This document shows positions 1 through 24,751 of a stretch of DNA of 64,000 nucleotides, in pieces (the first letter of the stretch is position 1; every line of letters starts with the position of its first letter). The DNA is from Paragordius varius. Its lineage: Eukaryota; Nematomorpha. Where the stretch lies: positions 4,960,001 through 5,024,000 of the forward strand of contig OZ176058.1 in assembly GCA_964247055.1 (NCBI GenBank), written 5' to 3'. A program made the position numbers and the translations under genes. A model generated the notes under the pieces. It saw nothing but the letters and a program-made list of their open reading frames with translations, was not told where the DNA came from and did no database searches.

Positions 1-3000
1 TCACCTGAGATTTGCCATTATACACGCCATCTATTCAATCATTACTCTTTATATGTTGGGGTTAACTATTCAAAAACCTCTGAAACCAAATACACCCAGG
101 TGTTTTTAAAAAAAATAATTTTTTGAACTTTTCAAAATTTTTAAATTTTTTTAAACTTTTTTTTGAAAAATTAAATAAATTTGAAAAAATTGAATAAATT
201 TGAAAAAATTGTTTAAAATCCAAAAAATGATAATATTATAATTTTGAAAAAATGTGTGTTAATACTGTTAAAATTGAAAAATTTACTTTAAAATATAGTA
301 AAATTTAAAAAAATCTAAAATTTGTGTTTAATTACTGTTAAAAATTGAATAAATAATATATTTTTTATTGAAATTTGAAAAATAATTTGCTTAAAATACT
401 GTAAAAATTGTAAAATATGAAAAAAATCTTTGTTTATATGTTGTGGGTAAGTGTTCAAAAACCCCTGAAACCTAATAAACCCAGGTTTTTAATTTAATTT
501 TGGGTTTTGAATTTTTTTTAATTTTTTTTAAAAAAAATGTAAAAAATAATAACAAATTTGTTTAAAATACGGTAAAAATTGAAAAAACTTGAAATACTGT
601 TAAAATTTAAAAAATTAGGTTTTTTATATTAAAATTAAACAAAATATGTTTAAATACAGTAAAATTTTTAAAATTTATATTAAAATTCTAAAAAAATGTG
701 TTTAAATACAGTAAAAATTGAAAAAATATAAAATAATATGTTTAAATACTGTTAAAATTAAAAAAATTTCAAAAATCTATTTTAAAATACAGTAAAAATT
801 GTAAGGTATGAAAAAATAAAAAATTATTCAATCATTACACTTTACATGTTGTGGGCAAGTCTTTAAAAACCCCTGAAACATAATACACCCAGGTTTTTAA
901 TTAAATTAATTTTTTGGTTTTTTTAACTTTTTTGAAACTTTTTGAATTTTTTTTTTGAAAAAAATAGTTTAAAATACTGTTAAAAATTGAACAAACTAAC
1001 AACAATAGTTTAAAATATAGTAAAATTAATAATATTTTAAGCTAGATTTTTAAAATGTAAAAAAATTCAAAAAACTGTTATAGTGTTAAAATTTATAAAT
1101 TATGTTTTTTATATTGAAATTAAACAAAATGTGTTAAAATAGTGTTTAAAAAACTAATTTTTTATATTATAATTTGAAAAAATTGGAAAAATTAACTTTA
1201 AAATACAGTAAAAATTATAAGATATAAAAAAATAAAAATTATTCAATTATTACACTTTACATGTTGGGGTTAACTATTCAGAAACCTCTTAAACCTAATA
1301 CACCCAGGTTTTTAATTAATTTTTTATTTTTTTTTAAACTTTTTGAAACTTTTTTCCAAAAAAATGCAAAAAAATGAAAAAAATAGAGTTATAACCGAAA
1401 AAATTATGTTTTTTATATTAAAATTTCAAAAATATTGAAAAAATTCCTTTATACAGTAAAATTTTTAAAATTTATATTAAAATTTCAAAAAAATATGTTT
1501 AAATGCTGTTAAAATTGAATTTTCTTTAAAATACAGTAAAAATTGAAAAAATTAAACAATAAAATATGTTTAAATACTGTTAAAACTGATAAAATTAATA
1601 TTTTTTAAATTAAAATTCAAAAAAAAAATGAAAAAATTTACTTTAAAATACAGTAAAAATTGAAAAAATATAATTATTATATTTTATATTAAAAAAAAAT
1701 TTACTTTAAAATACAGTAAAAATTCTAAGATATGAAAAAATAAAAATTTATTCAATCATTACACTTTACATGTTGGGGTTAACTATTCAAAAACCTCTGA
1801 AACCTAATATACCTAGGTTTTTTTCTAAGTTTTATAAATTTTTAGTTTTTTTAAAACTTTTTTGAACTTTTTTTAAAAAATGAAAAAAAAATGAAATCTA
1901 AAAAAATAGCTTGAACTGTTAAAATTTAAAAATTATGTATTTTATATTTAAATTCAAAAAAATGAAAAAATTTACTTTAAAATACAGTAAAAATTTTAAG
2001 ATATGAAAAAATAAAATTTCAATCATTACGCTTTACATGTTGTTGGTGAGTGTTTAAAAATCCTTAAAACCTAATATCAGGGTTTTTATGACTATAATTT
2101 TTTAATTTTTAGTTTTTTAAACTTTTTGAACTTTTTTGAAAAAAAATTAACTAAATTTCAAAAAAATAGTGTAATGTTTTTTATAAATTAAACAAAATAT
2201 GTTTAAATACTGTTAAAATTAAAAAAATTACCTTAAAATACAGTAAATGAAAAAATATTACAAAAATAGTGTAAAATACAATAATTAACGAAATTATTAT
2301 GTTTTTTATATTAAAATTGAAAAATTTACTTTAAAATACAGTAAAAATTGTAAGATATGAAAAAATAAAATATTTTAAAAAAAAAATTTAAAAAAAAGTG
2401 TTAAATACTGTTAAAACTGATAAAATTAATATTTTTTATATTAAAATTCAAAAAAAATGAGAAAATTTACTTTAAAATACAGTAAAAATTGTAAGGTATG
2501 AAAAAATAAAAATTATTCAATTATTACACTTTACATGTTGGGGTTAACTATTCAGAAACCTCTTAAACCTAATACACCCAGGTTTTATTATAAGTTTTTG
2601 TTTTTTTAACTTTTTTAAATATTTTTGACCTTTTTTCATAAAAAAAAAGTTTAAAATACGGTAAAAATTGAAAAAATTATGTTTCTTATATTAAAATTAA
2701 ACAAAAATGTGTTTATACTGTTAAAATTGATATAAATTTTTTATATTGAAAATTAAACAAAATGTGTTAAATACTGTTAAAATTGAAAAATTTATATATT
2801 TTTTATATTGAAAATTGAAAATATTCAAAAAATTAATATATTTTTTATATAAAAATGTAAAAAAATTGGAAAAATTCACTTTAAAATACAGTAAAAATTG
2901 TAAGATATGAAAAAATAAATAATTATTTATTCATTACACTTTACATGTTGGGAGTAACTATTTAAAAACCTCTGAAACCTAATACACCTAGGTTTTTAGT

Positions 3001-5480
3001 TAAATTTTATAAATTTTTAGTTTTTTTAAAACTTTTTTGCACTTTTTTTTAAAATACTGTTAAAATTTATAAAATTTAAAAAAAATTTGAAATATGGTAA
3101 AATTTGAATAAAATGTGTTTAAATACTGTTAAAATTGAAAAAATTTATATATTTTAAAAAATTTACTATAAAATACAGTAAAAATTGAAAAATATAAAAA
3201 AATCTGTTTAAATACTGTTAAAATTGGAAAATTAATATATTTTTTATATTGAAATTCGAAAAAATTGAATAATTTACTTTAAAATACAGTAAAAATTGTA
3301 AGATATAAAAAAATAAAAAATTTCTAATCATTACCATTTACATGTTGTGGGTGAGTGTTCAAAAACCCCTGAAACCTTATACACCCGGTGTTTTATGATT
3401 ATAAATTTCAGTTTTTTTGAACTTTTTAATTTTTTTTGGAAAAAATGTGAAAAAAATAGTTTAAAATACAGTAAAACTAAAAAATATGTTTTTTATATGA
3501 AAATTTCAAACAAATGTGTTAAATACTGTTAAAACTGAAAAATTTGAAAAATTTACTTTAACATAAGGGTATTAATTGAAAAAATTAAAAAAGAAGTGTT
3601 TAAATACTGTTAATGATAAAATTAATATTTTTTTATATTGAAATTCAAAAATTAGGAAAAAATTTAGTTTACACAGTAAAAATTGTAAGATATGAAAAAA
3701 TAAATATATTAAGTATTCAAAAACCTCTAAAACTTAATATACCCTTATGATTAGTTTAGTTTTTTTAAACTTTTTTAAATTTTTTGAACTCTTTCTGAAA
3801 AAAATTGAAAAAATAGTTTGAAATACAGTTAAAATTAAAAAATATGTAAAATATGTTTAAATACTGTTAAAATCAAAAAATTTAAACAATAAAATATATT
3901 GTAAAAAATTTACTTTAAAATACAGTAAAAATTGTAAGATATGAAAAAATAAAAATTTATTTATGCATTACACTTTATTTGTTGTGGGTAACTGTTTAAA
4001 AACCTCTGAAACCTAATACACCCAGTTAATTAAATTTATGAATTTTTAGTTTTTTTAAACCTTTTTTGAACTTTTTTTGAACTTTTTTGAAAAAAATAGT
4101 TTAAAATACAGTAAAAATTTAAAAAATCTATAAAAAAATAGTTTAAAATATATTAAAATTAATAATATTTTAAGCTAAACTTTTAAAATGTAAAAAATCT
4201 AAAAAAAATAGCTTGAAATACTGTTAAAATTTAAAAATTATGTTTTTTATATTAAAATTTAAAAAAAATGTGTTTAAATACTGTTAAAATGAAAAAATAT
4301 ATATTGTAAAATTGAAATTCAAAAAAATGAAAAAATTTAAGAAAAAGTGTTTAAATAGTGTTAAAATTGAAAAAAATTATATAGTAAAAATTGAAATTTA
4401 AATAAAAATTTACAAAATTCACTTTAAAATAGAGTAAAAATTGTAAGATATAAAAAAATGTGTTTAAATACTGTTAAAATTAAAAAATTTATATATTTTT
4501 TATATTGATTTAAAAATTGTAAAATTTACTTTAAAATAGAGTAAAAATTGTAAGATATGAAAACATAAAAATTTATTTAATCATTACACTTTACATGTTG
4601 GGGTTAACAAACCCCTGAAACCTAATACACCCAGGTTTTTAATTAAATTTTATAAATTTTTAGTTTTTTTATTTGAAAAAAATTAACTAAATTTCAAAAA
4701 AATAGGGTAAAATACAGTAATAAACGAAAAATTATGTTTTTTATATTAAAATTTTAAAAATATTGAAAAAATTTCTTTGAAATACAGTAAAATTTTTAAA
4801 ATTTATATTAAAATTTAAAAAAAAATGTGTTTAAATACTGTTAAAATTGAATTTTCTTCAAAATAGAGTAAAAATTGAAAAAATATACAAAAATATTTTA
4901 AATAGTGTAAAAATTGAAAAAATTAATATATTTTTTATAAGGAAATTTAAAAATATTCGAAAAATTTTCTTTAAAATACAGTAAAAATTGTAAGATATAA
5001 AAAAATTTAAATTTATTTGATTATTACACTTTACATGTTGGGATTAACTATTCAAAAACCTCTGAAACCTAATACACCCAGGTGTTTATTTTATTTTATA
5101 AATTTTTAGTTTTTGTAAAACTTTTTTGAACCTTTTTGAAAAAAAATACAGTAAAATTGAAAAAAATTAAATATTTTTTATGAAAAAATTGAAAAATTTA
5201 CCATAAAATACAGTAAAAATTGTAAAATATGAAAAACTTTATATCTTGTGGTTAAGTGTTCGAAAACCCCTGAGATAGGCCTATCTTATTATAATATTTT
5301 AGTTTTTTCGAACTTTTTTGAACTTTTTTTAAAACAATTGTAAAAAATTAAAAAAAATGTAAAAAATTAAAAAAAATTTCAAAAAAATATGTTTATACTG
5401 TTAAAATTGTAAAAATTATTATATTTCTTATATTGAAATTTGAAAAAATTGAAAAAATATAATTTGTATTATCAAATTGA
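1..5480. repeat. AT-rich tandem array, about 14 units
   Basis: Every 260-620 bp a landmark recurs that contains TTTACATGTTGGGGTTAACT followed by AAACCTCTGAAACCTAATACACCCAGG. Landmarks lie near 48, 430, 834, 1248, 1758, 2027, 2523, 2934, 3334, 3705, 3967, 4585, 5024 and 5235. Between landmarks the units are built from many copies of TTAAAATACAGTAAAAATTG and TACTGTTAAAATTGAAAAA. No credible coding exon is visible. The array precedes an internal exon of the RNF121-like gene, so it probably lies in that gene's intron; the upstream exons would be to the left of the window. Confidence 0.85.
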
Positions 5481-5535
5481 ATGTGTAATTAAAATTTGAA
5501 ATATTTAAGGATAAATTTGAATAGTTTATGGGTGA

Positions 5536-5560
5536 ATATATATATATATATATATATATT
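5536..5560. repeat. (TA)n microsatellite
   Basis: Alternating TA of about 25 bp at the boundary between the left array and the MITE at 5612. Such TA runs are natural targets for TA-specific transposons. Confidence 0.9.
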
Positions 5561-5611
5561 TAAGAATGAATAGATATGTTTAAGGGGTAAATTTGGAATA
5601 TTTTAAGGTTT

Positions 5612-5896
5612 AAAGTAAAAATTAAAATTATACTATGGACAAAACGTAAATTATAAAGACAAATATTTTTTCTAAAAAAATTTGATTATTTTGATTATAA
5701 CTTATTATTTAATATTGCAAAAAATGAAATAGAAATATATATCTTACTACTACAATCAATTATATTTTTTTAAATTGTAAGATAATTTATATAAGAAAAA
5801 TTAAGGTTTATAAAAGTATGGTTATCTTATAGATAAAAATATTTGTCTTTATATTTTTACGTTTTGTCCTTTCGTATAATTTCAGTTTTTACTGTA
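5612..5896. mobile_element. palindromic pogo/Tc1-type MITE, copy A
   Basis: About 285 bp with long terminal inverted repeats. The left end runs AGTAAAAATTAAAATTATAC, GGACAAAACGTA and AAAGACAAATATTTTTT. The right end is the reverse complement, finishing TTTTTACTGTA. At least ten related copies occur in the window, most starting TACAGTAAAAATTGAAATTA. TA flanks and a CAGTAAAA start suit non-autonomous pogo/Tc1-mariner relatives. No transposase is encoded. Confidence 0.8.
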
Positions 5897-7330
5897 AATT
5901 TGAAATTTTTAAGGATAAATTTGAAATATTATAGGTTAAATTTGAAATGTTTAAGGTTAAATTGAAATATTGAAAATGTTCAAGGGTAAATTATATCAAT
6001 TTATAATGTGGTTTGTATAATAAAATTGCATAGTTTTAGGATATATTTGAAATATTTAAGCATAATTTTGAAATATTTTATGAATATGTGAAAATTAAGA
6101 ATGTATTTAGGATGTTTAAAAATTAATTTTTTTGAGGATAAATTTGAAATATTATAGGGTAAATTTGAAATTTTTAAGGGGGAATTTATAAAAGTATGAA
6201 ATGTTCAAGGGTGCGAATTATTTCAATTTTTACTGTAAATTTGAATTTTTTCAGGTTAAATGAAAATGTTCAAGGGTGCGAATATAAAAGTATTAAATGT
6301 TCAAGGGCGAATTATTTTTATTTTTACTGTAAATTTGAGATTTTTGAGGATAAATTTGAAATATTATAGTTCAAATTTGAAAAGTTTCAGGATAAATGAA
6401 AATGTTCAAGGGTGCGAATTATTTCAGTTTTTACTGTAAATTGAAATATTAAAAGGGATTATTTTAAAAATTTTTAAGGAATTTGAAATATTATAGGTTG
6501 AATTTGAATTTTTGAGGATAAATTTAAAATTTTAAGGGTGGATTATTTTAATTTTTACTGTAAATTTGAATTTTTTAAGGATAAATTCGAAATATTATAG
6601 TTTGATTTCGAAATGTTTCAGGATAAATTTTAAATTTTGAAATTGTTAAAGGGTGAATTATTTCAATTCTTACTGGAAATTTGAAATTTTTAAGGATAAT
6701 ATTGAAATTTTGAAATGTTTAAGGGGTAATTTATTAAAGTATGAAATGTTCAAGGGAGAATTATTTAAATTTTACTGTATTTTTACTTTATTTTCCTCTT
6801 ATAATGGTTTGTATAATAAAAATGGATTGTTTTAGGATATATTTGAAATATTTTTGAATATGAGATAATAATGAGTTTAGGATGTTTAAGGATGAATTTT
6901 TTATGATCATGAATTTTTTACGGATAAATTTGAAATATTAATAGTGAATTTGAAATGTTTAAGGGGGAATTTATAAGGGTGAATGATTTCAATTTTTACT
7001 GTAAATTTGAAATTTTTAAGGATGAATTTGAAATATTAAAAGGGATAAATTTAAAATTTTGATTTAAGGGTACGAATTAATTTAAATGTTTAAGGAATTT
7101 CCAAAATGTTTCAGGGTAAATTTGATTTATTATAGGATAAATTGAAAATTTATAGGATTTTGAAATGTTTAAGGATAAATTTGAAATATTATAGGTTGTC
7201 TTTTTGAAAAATAAATTCAAAATGTTAAAAATGTTCAAGGGTGCGAATTATTTTAATACTGTAAATTTGAATATTTCAGGATAAATTTATAAATTATAAG
7301 GATTAATTAAAATCTTGAAAATTTTAAAAG
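5897..7330. repeat. short-unit AT-rich array with opposite TIR polarity
   Basis: Irregular 50-100 bp units such as GATAAATTTGAAATATTATAG and TTTTAAGGGTGAATTATTTC, with many copies of CAATTTTTACTGTAAATTTG. That last motif is the reverse complement of ACAGTAAAAATTG, which fills the left array. The array runs to within about 50 bp of the splice acceptor of the exon at 7381. No gene is seen inside it. Confidence 0.8.
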
Positions 7331-7380
7331 TGTGAATTATTTCAATTTTTATTTCAATTTTAACTTTATTATTCCTTTAG

Positions 7381-19759
<12,379 letters not shown>

Positions 19760-19930
19760 AAACTCAACTCAACAAGAATCAATCATAAAAGTTATTGGAA
19801 TTTGAGTTGAAGTTTGAGTAGAATTAACACAAAGAAGTCCAGAATAAAAAGATTATATCAAGGATATGCGTGCAATATGTCCTATATACTATATATATTC
19901 CCCAAAAATATTTTGTTTGTCCGTCTTTGA

Positions 19931-19936
19931 AATAAA
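19931..19936 (+). terminator. RNF121 poly(A) signal candidate
   Basis: AATAAA 172 bp after the RNF121 stop. An earlier AATAAA lies at 19843-19848. Either could serve. Confidence 0.5.
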
Positions 19937-20071
19937 TTTATTACGTTTCTCTGTGTAATTTCAATTTTTCTGCATATATAACTCAAAACTGTTGTCCTAA
20001 GGACAAAACGTAATTAAAGACTAAAGTTTTTCAAGGGTTGCTATACCATATAGCTTCATTGTTTTTTTATT

Positions 20072-20252
20072 TACAGTAAAAATGAAATTATATTATGGAC
20101 AAAACTTAAAAATATGAAGACAAATATTTTTTTCTTAAAGTCAATCATGGTTTTTTAACCTTAATTTTTAAAAATACAACTCCTTGTTTTATATTTAAAA
20201 GTGTATACTTTATATTTTTACGTTTTGTCCGTATAATTCAAGTTTTACTGTA
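20072..20252. mobile_element. pogo-type MITE, short copy C
   Basis: TACAGTAAAAATGAAATTAT at the left and ACGTTTTGTCCGTATAATTC then TTTTACTGTA at the right. At 181 bp it is shorter than its relatives. It abuts the inverted-duplication arm that follows. Confidence 0.85.
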
Positions 20253-20254
20253 AT

Positions 20255-21130
20255 ATACACAAAAATATTTCGGTGATATAAATTTATAATATGAAATAAC
20301 TTCAAACTTGCAAGTCCCAAAGTCATAAACACAATGAGAATCTTGATATATCTTTTTATCAGAATAATTAAAATTCATATTTTTACTTTTGATAGAAAAA
20401 TTAGGTCTTGCAAAGATAATGCAAGCCAGACCTGGCCAGTCGCTGGATTGATGAGAAGATATGGCCTTATATGGATAACAAATTATTTTATTTTTTATTA
20501 TGATGATTTAAAATATTAAAGTATAAATAAAGTGTATTTACAGATGTTACAAATAAATATGGTTAAATATATGGGCCAATATTTATTTAATAATAGGTAC
20601 ATATATAGGCCATCTAATTTTGAAAAATTATTTTACTTACTTTTCATCATAATTCTATTGTTGTATATTAGAGCTTTCTTTTTGTAACCATCGTCGTTTT
20701 TTATAAATTTGTTACCCGCGAATAATTAAAAAGGTAAAACCGTCGCTTAAATTTATTAATCAACACAAATGCAAATTCCTTAAGGTTTATGATTCATTAT
20801 AATATAATTTAGAATGATAAATTGCAAAATAATATTTTGAATCGTGTACTTCCAAGTCACTTATACTAGTCATTTTTAAAAGATATTGATATTAAATATC
20901 AATAAAATTTGTAAATATAAAGACAAAACGGAACAATTTACAAATTTTTTAACAGCCCTGATAATATAAAAACCTGTTAAAGTTTTGGAGTTTGGTTTTT
21001 TTTGCCTTCAATGAGAACTGCTAATATGATCCTATTGGTGAAGCATTATTGAAACATAAAAAGTGTTATATATATTTTAGTAATGTATTAAGTAAAATTA
21101 AATGGATGGCGCATTTTAAGTAGAAACACC
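20255..21130 (+). repeat. arm A of an interrupted inverted duplication
   Basis: Reverse-complement homology to 36900-37284 plus 40725-41196. Shared landmarks: CTTGCAAGTCCCAAAGTCAT, AGGTCTTGCAAAGATAATGC, ACCATCGTCGTTTTTTATAA and AAATGGATGGCGCATTTT. The site corresponding to the LINE insertion in the other arm is empty here, near 20721-20738. No coding potential is convincing. Confidence 0.8.
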
Positions 21131-21138
21131 TTTATTAA

Positions 21139-21722
21139 CACATCGATTCAAATTGGGGTATCTAAATACCCCAGACTAAATTGGATTTAGGATTTCAAAA
21201 AAACTACTGAAGGAAACGGTCCCAATTTAAATTTATGCTTCTATCCTAATATAAATTATACAAATATGCCAAAATATCTGAATAAAATTTCGTTTTGAAA
21301 AAATAGTTCCATGTCAAACTACTACTTCGACGCCATTTTTATTTTACAAAATTTTTGCAAAGTATCGTCTTTATTTAATTTTTAGGGTAAAATTAAAACT
21401 AATTTTTTTTATTTACATTACATCTAACATTGATAAAAATGGAAAAAGCGGTTTATTTTGTATTATTTTTCAATTTTACCATTGCACACATGTCACATTG
21501 ACTAAATTTTTACCTCTCGGTTTTAGCTTAAAATAAGTAATATCAAGTATTTTTCAATTTTTTTTATATTTTTCGGTTTATTAATATTATATAAGTGCAC
21601 AATTTTGCCATGGTTTCGATTCCTTCCATATATTTTAAAGAATATAATTTTAAACAGGCCTGGGGTAATCAACTACCCCAATTTGAATCGAAGGACAAAA
21701 ATGAATGTGTTGCATCCAAGTG
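21139..21722 (-). mobile_element. TTAA-flanked MITE (piggyBac-like), copy 1
   Basis: 584 bp bounded by TTAA at 21135-21138 and 21723-21726. The ends carry CACxTCGATTCAAATTGGGG and its inverted partner CCCCAATTTGAATCGAAGG. Near each end is a small palindrome of the type GGGGTATCTAAATACCCC. Exact TTAA duplication is the signature of the piggyBac superfamily. No transposase. Orientation is opposite to the copies at 35917 and 46396. Confidence 0.85.
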
Positions 21723-22028
21723 TTAATCGATAATCTACTTGCCCATTAATTTAAATAAAATAAAATATTTTAAATTTTTTTATTTAAGGCATATATTTTC
21801 TTTGTGTAAAGGAACAAGGCTTCTTGCTCTTGATACTCTACATAATGAAGTGTTTACACTTAAAATTTAAACTATGCAGAAATAATGAAATATCTAAAAG
21901 AAATCAATTAATAAATCCATATATTTACAATTGCAATCATTTTTATGTAGTATCTCAATAAGCATCATTATTTTTATTAAAAATAATTTAGTCTATCAGA
22001 TATATGGATTAGAGAGTTGTTGATAATT

Positions 22029-22090
22029 ACCCTAGAACCTCACCCATAAACAATTCGAATTCACCCTAAAAATAAATTTTGTGTTTTCGA
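22029..22090 (+). mobile_element. fragment of subterminal-repeat MITE
   Basis: CACCCATAAACAATTCGAAT and TTCACCCTAAAAATAAATTT match the left part of the MITE family at 31611 and 53003. The right half is not recognised. Confidence 0.5.
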
Positions 22091-22179
22091 TATAACTCAT
22101 TACACTGTACAACAAATTTTTCTGCCACTCGAGTTTTTTGCATTTTCTGATATTTAGTATCATTCTAACAGTAAATCTG

Positions 22180-22960
22180 AAATAAAAATTTTAACCCGAT
22201 GGAAGAATTTTGTATAATTTGATTTTTTGATTATGCGCCCTCTTTATCAAAATTTTACTAAATGTTTTTCTTTGAAATACAAGTAATGCCCATTTGTAAT
22301 ATATCATTCGAAAGAGTAATAAAAACTCTATTAAATGCATACTAATATGTATTATCAGTTAATATTGGATACAAAGAGCGACAAACGCGCGAAGCGAGAG
22401 CATTTTTTTAATTATTATATTTTTAAATGAATGAAAATAGCTCAAACTTTGTTTAGATGGTGATGAATGTCCAAAAAAGATAACACAAGAAAGTTTTTTT
22501 GATTAAAATATTTTTTGATTGCTTTTATGTCACTCAAAACAGCCATTTTTAACTTTTTTTGTTTTTAAAAATTACCATCTCATCAATATTAATTTATTTT
22601 CTTTAGGCTGATAATTTCGAAATTTTAAAGATAAAAACAAAGTTTAAGGTATTTTTGATCTTTTATAGCTATTATGTAATATATTTACAGTTATAACTAT
22701 GCATTTAAGTATCAACGAAGAAAAATATTTATGATATAAATTTTTATTAAAAAAGCAAACCAAAAGCTTTTTCAAACATTTTTTTTAAATTAAATACTAA
22801 TATAACCCTAATAATTATATTAAAATAATTTATATGATTTTCAAATTAGTTTGTCTGTAAAGATTCTTGCCTTATTTAAGGATTGAAAATTTCCACCATT
22901 TAAATCCAAATAACTTTTACATCCGATTGATTTAAATGACTTAATACCATTTAAAAGATG
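22180..22960 (+). repeat. dispersed unknown repeat, copy 1
   Basis: Direct homology to about 49510-50290. Shared blocks include AATTTTGTATAATTTGATTT, GATGAATGTCCAAAAAAGAT and TTTTTAAAAATTACCATCT. Motifs such as ATCATTCGAAAGAG recur inverted near 22975, so the whole may be a decayed fold-back element. No open frame. Confidence 0.65.
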
Positions 22961-23340
22961 CAGTTTTTTGCGCTCTTTCGAATGATATAAAATACATGGC
23001 TTCATATCTAAAACTTTTAATTTTCGAAATTTCGGGTTTAATGTTAAATCGGGGCCAAAAATTATCGATAAACTCTAATATAAAAAAATTCTTGAATGCT
23101 AGACCAATTTTGTTTTCAGATATACTAATTATGTACTTTAATGAAATAAATTTTAAATTTACAAAAATGGCAGTTAATAACAAATAAAATTTCGAGTAAC
23201 TAATGATATTGTTGTTTACATAACACAAAAATATAAAAATAATCACTATGCAAATATCACTAAAATTTATATCATACATACAAAAAATACATTTGGTTCT
23301 TATAGTCTTAATTGCTTCAACTTGCGTTCGTTTTTTATCG
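22961..23340. other. AT-rich sequence, end of the unknown repeat
   Basis: Contains the inverted partner CTCTTTCGAATGATATAAAA of a motif near 22305 and AT-rich filler. Open frames here lack protein-like composition. No gene supported. Confidence 0.4.
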
Positions 23341-23360
23341 ATTACAATCCCCTTCTGTAC

Positions 23361-23600
23361 CTAGTCAAGGTTACCCTTTCCAAGAATTCGTCTTTCTAAA
23401 CTCATGAGTTCCCATGAAATCGACCACGGATCCGCTATATCCATAGGTGAGGTGATTGAAAGCGCCCCTGAACTGTTGACATTTGGAATAGATGTAGTTA
23501 CCCCTTTGTAAGCTTTTCTAGTTAGTAATTTTATCTCTTTGGGTTTTTTTATTATCATCCAAAGATGCTGCTTTACCTTTAGTTGTGTCGATTTTAATTT
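23361..23600 (-). CDS. isolated coding-like exon, weakly kinase-like
   Basis: On the minus strand a stretch of more balanced base composition encodes VTTSIPNVNSSG, SPMDIADPWSISWELMSLER and RILGKGN. The pattern W-x-I-...-L-x-R-x-L-G-K-G resembles the segment before the glycine-rich loop of tyrosine kinases, and a phase-1 donor AAGG|GTAACC follows. A lysine-rich stretch lies upstream in another frame. No partner exon with catalytic motifs is found on the minus strand nearby. It may be an orphan or captured exon, or chance. This is a tentative reading. Confidence 0.25.
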   Translation of the reverse strand, partial: KLKSTQLKVKQHLWMIIKKPKEIKLLTRKAYKGVTTSIPNVNSSGALSITSPMDIADPWSISWELMSLERRILGKGNLD

Positions 23601-24750
23601 CTTTCCTCTTCTTTGAATTAATCGTATACAGTAAATTATTATTTAATTTATTTTTTTGCCATATAAGCTAAAGATTTGTTTTTAACCGGTTAGATTAATA
23701 CCAACTCTGCTATGATAGCTTCTTAATAATTAAATAGTTTTTTTAGGCCTTATCAATTTACCAGATTAATTTATTAAATAGATGGCATGTAAAATTATTA
23801 TTTAGATATTTTATAAACAGATTATTGCCAGTATTTTTATAGTAAAATATTTTTACCTCGTACGCAAATATCTTGACTACAACAATAAAAATCATCTCAG
23901 AAAATATTTATGTAGATAAGTGGAATGCTTTGAATTATAATTTTGGGTATTCTTTAGTGATAAAATCTCTATTTGTTCATTGTGAAACAACTATGGCTTA
24001 AGGGCTAAGTGCCCCTTAAAATAAATTTTCTATTTTGTATGTTTAAAGCTTAAAAGTTAAATTAAATGGCAAAAACGCGTATAAATGATTATTAAAAAAT
24101 AAATATATAATTTATTTAATAAATATCTGCTTTTCAGTTATATTTGTATAACCTTTTTGGGATAAAAGAAAAAATATTTAAAACGAAATCAAAAAAATAT
24201 ATATAAAATGGTGATATTGATGTGTGGTAAAGGTAATAACTAATGAAAAAAACCAGTAATTAGTGGATAAAATTAATTATAAATATGTTTAATTAAAAGA
24301 TGAATGTATTATACATTTGTTTTATTATAATTGGTTTGTTTAAAATTTAACCTAAAAACATATTAACCTCTCTAATTTAATCATTACTCCCAACTAAATG
24401 ATGATTAGAAATGTAATTAAGCTAACATTTACACAAACGTTTATTTTAATGCAAACGGAGGGCTTGCGGAACCAACGCGTTTTAATGACTTAAAAGTTTA
24501 ATATTTTATTTGTTAAATATGGAATATAATAAAATAATTTAAGAATATCTTTATTACTTTTTTTGCATATTTAATGTTCTTTTCTAACTTTTTATATCTT
24601 TAATATTATACCTGTTATATAAAATTTTTAACCTTAAACATGAACTTCTTGTTTAAACCAAATGATATATCTTACTATAACATAAACAACCATGATTGAC
24701 TTATAAATTACCAGATTATGACATCAAAATAAATTAATATTTAAATTTAT
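23601..24750. other. AT-rich intergenic sequence, nothing recognised
   Basis: No open frame, RNA gene or repeat family recognised apart from general AT-rich filler. Confidence 0.5.
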
Positions 24751-24751
24751 A

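Noticed and set aside
1-5480. CRISPR-like array because of regular spacing
   Set aside because: Units are long, variable and internally repetitive, there are no unique spacers, and the context is eukaryotic.
22380-22410. GC-rich GCGCGAAGCGAGAGC patch as a possible regulatory site
   Set aside because: Single short occurrence inside a repeat and absent from the second repeat copy.
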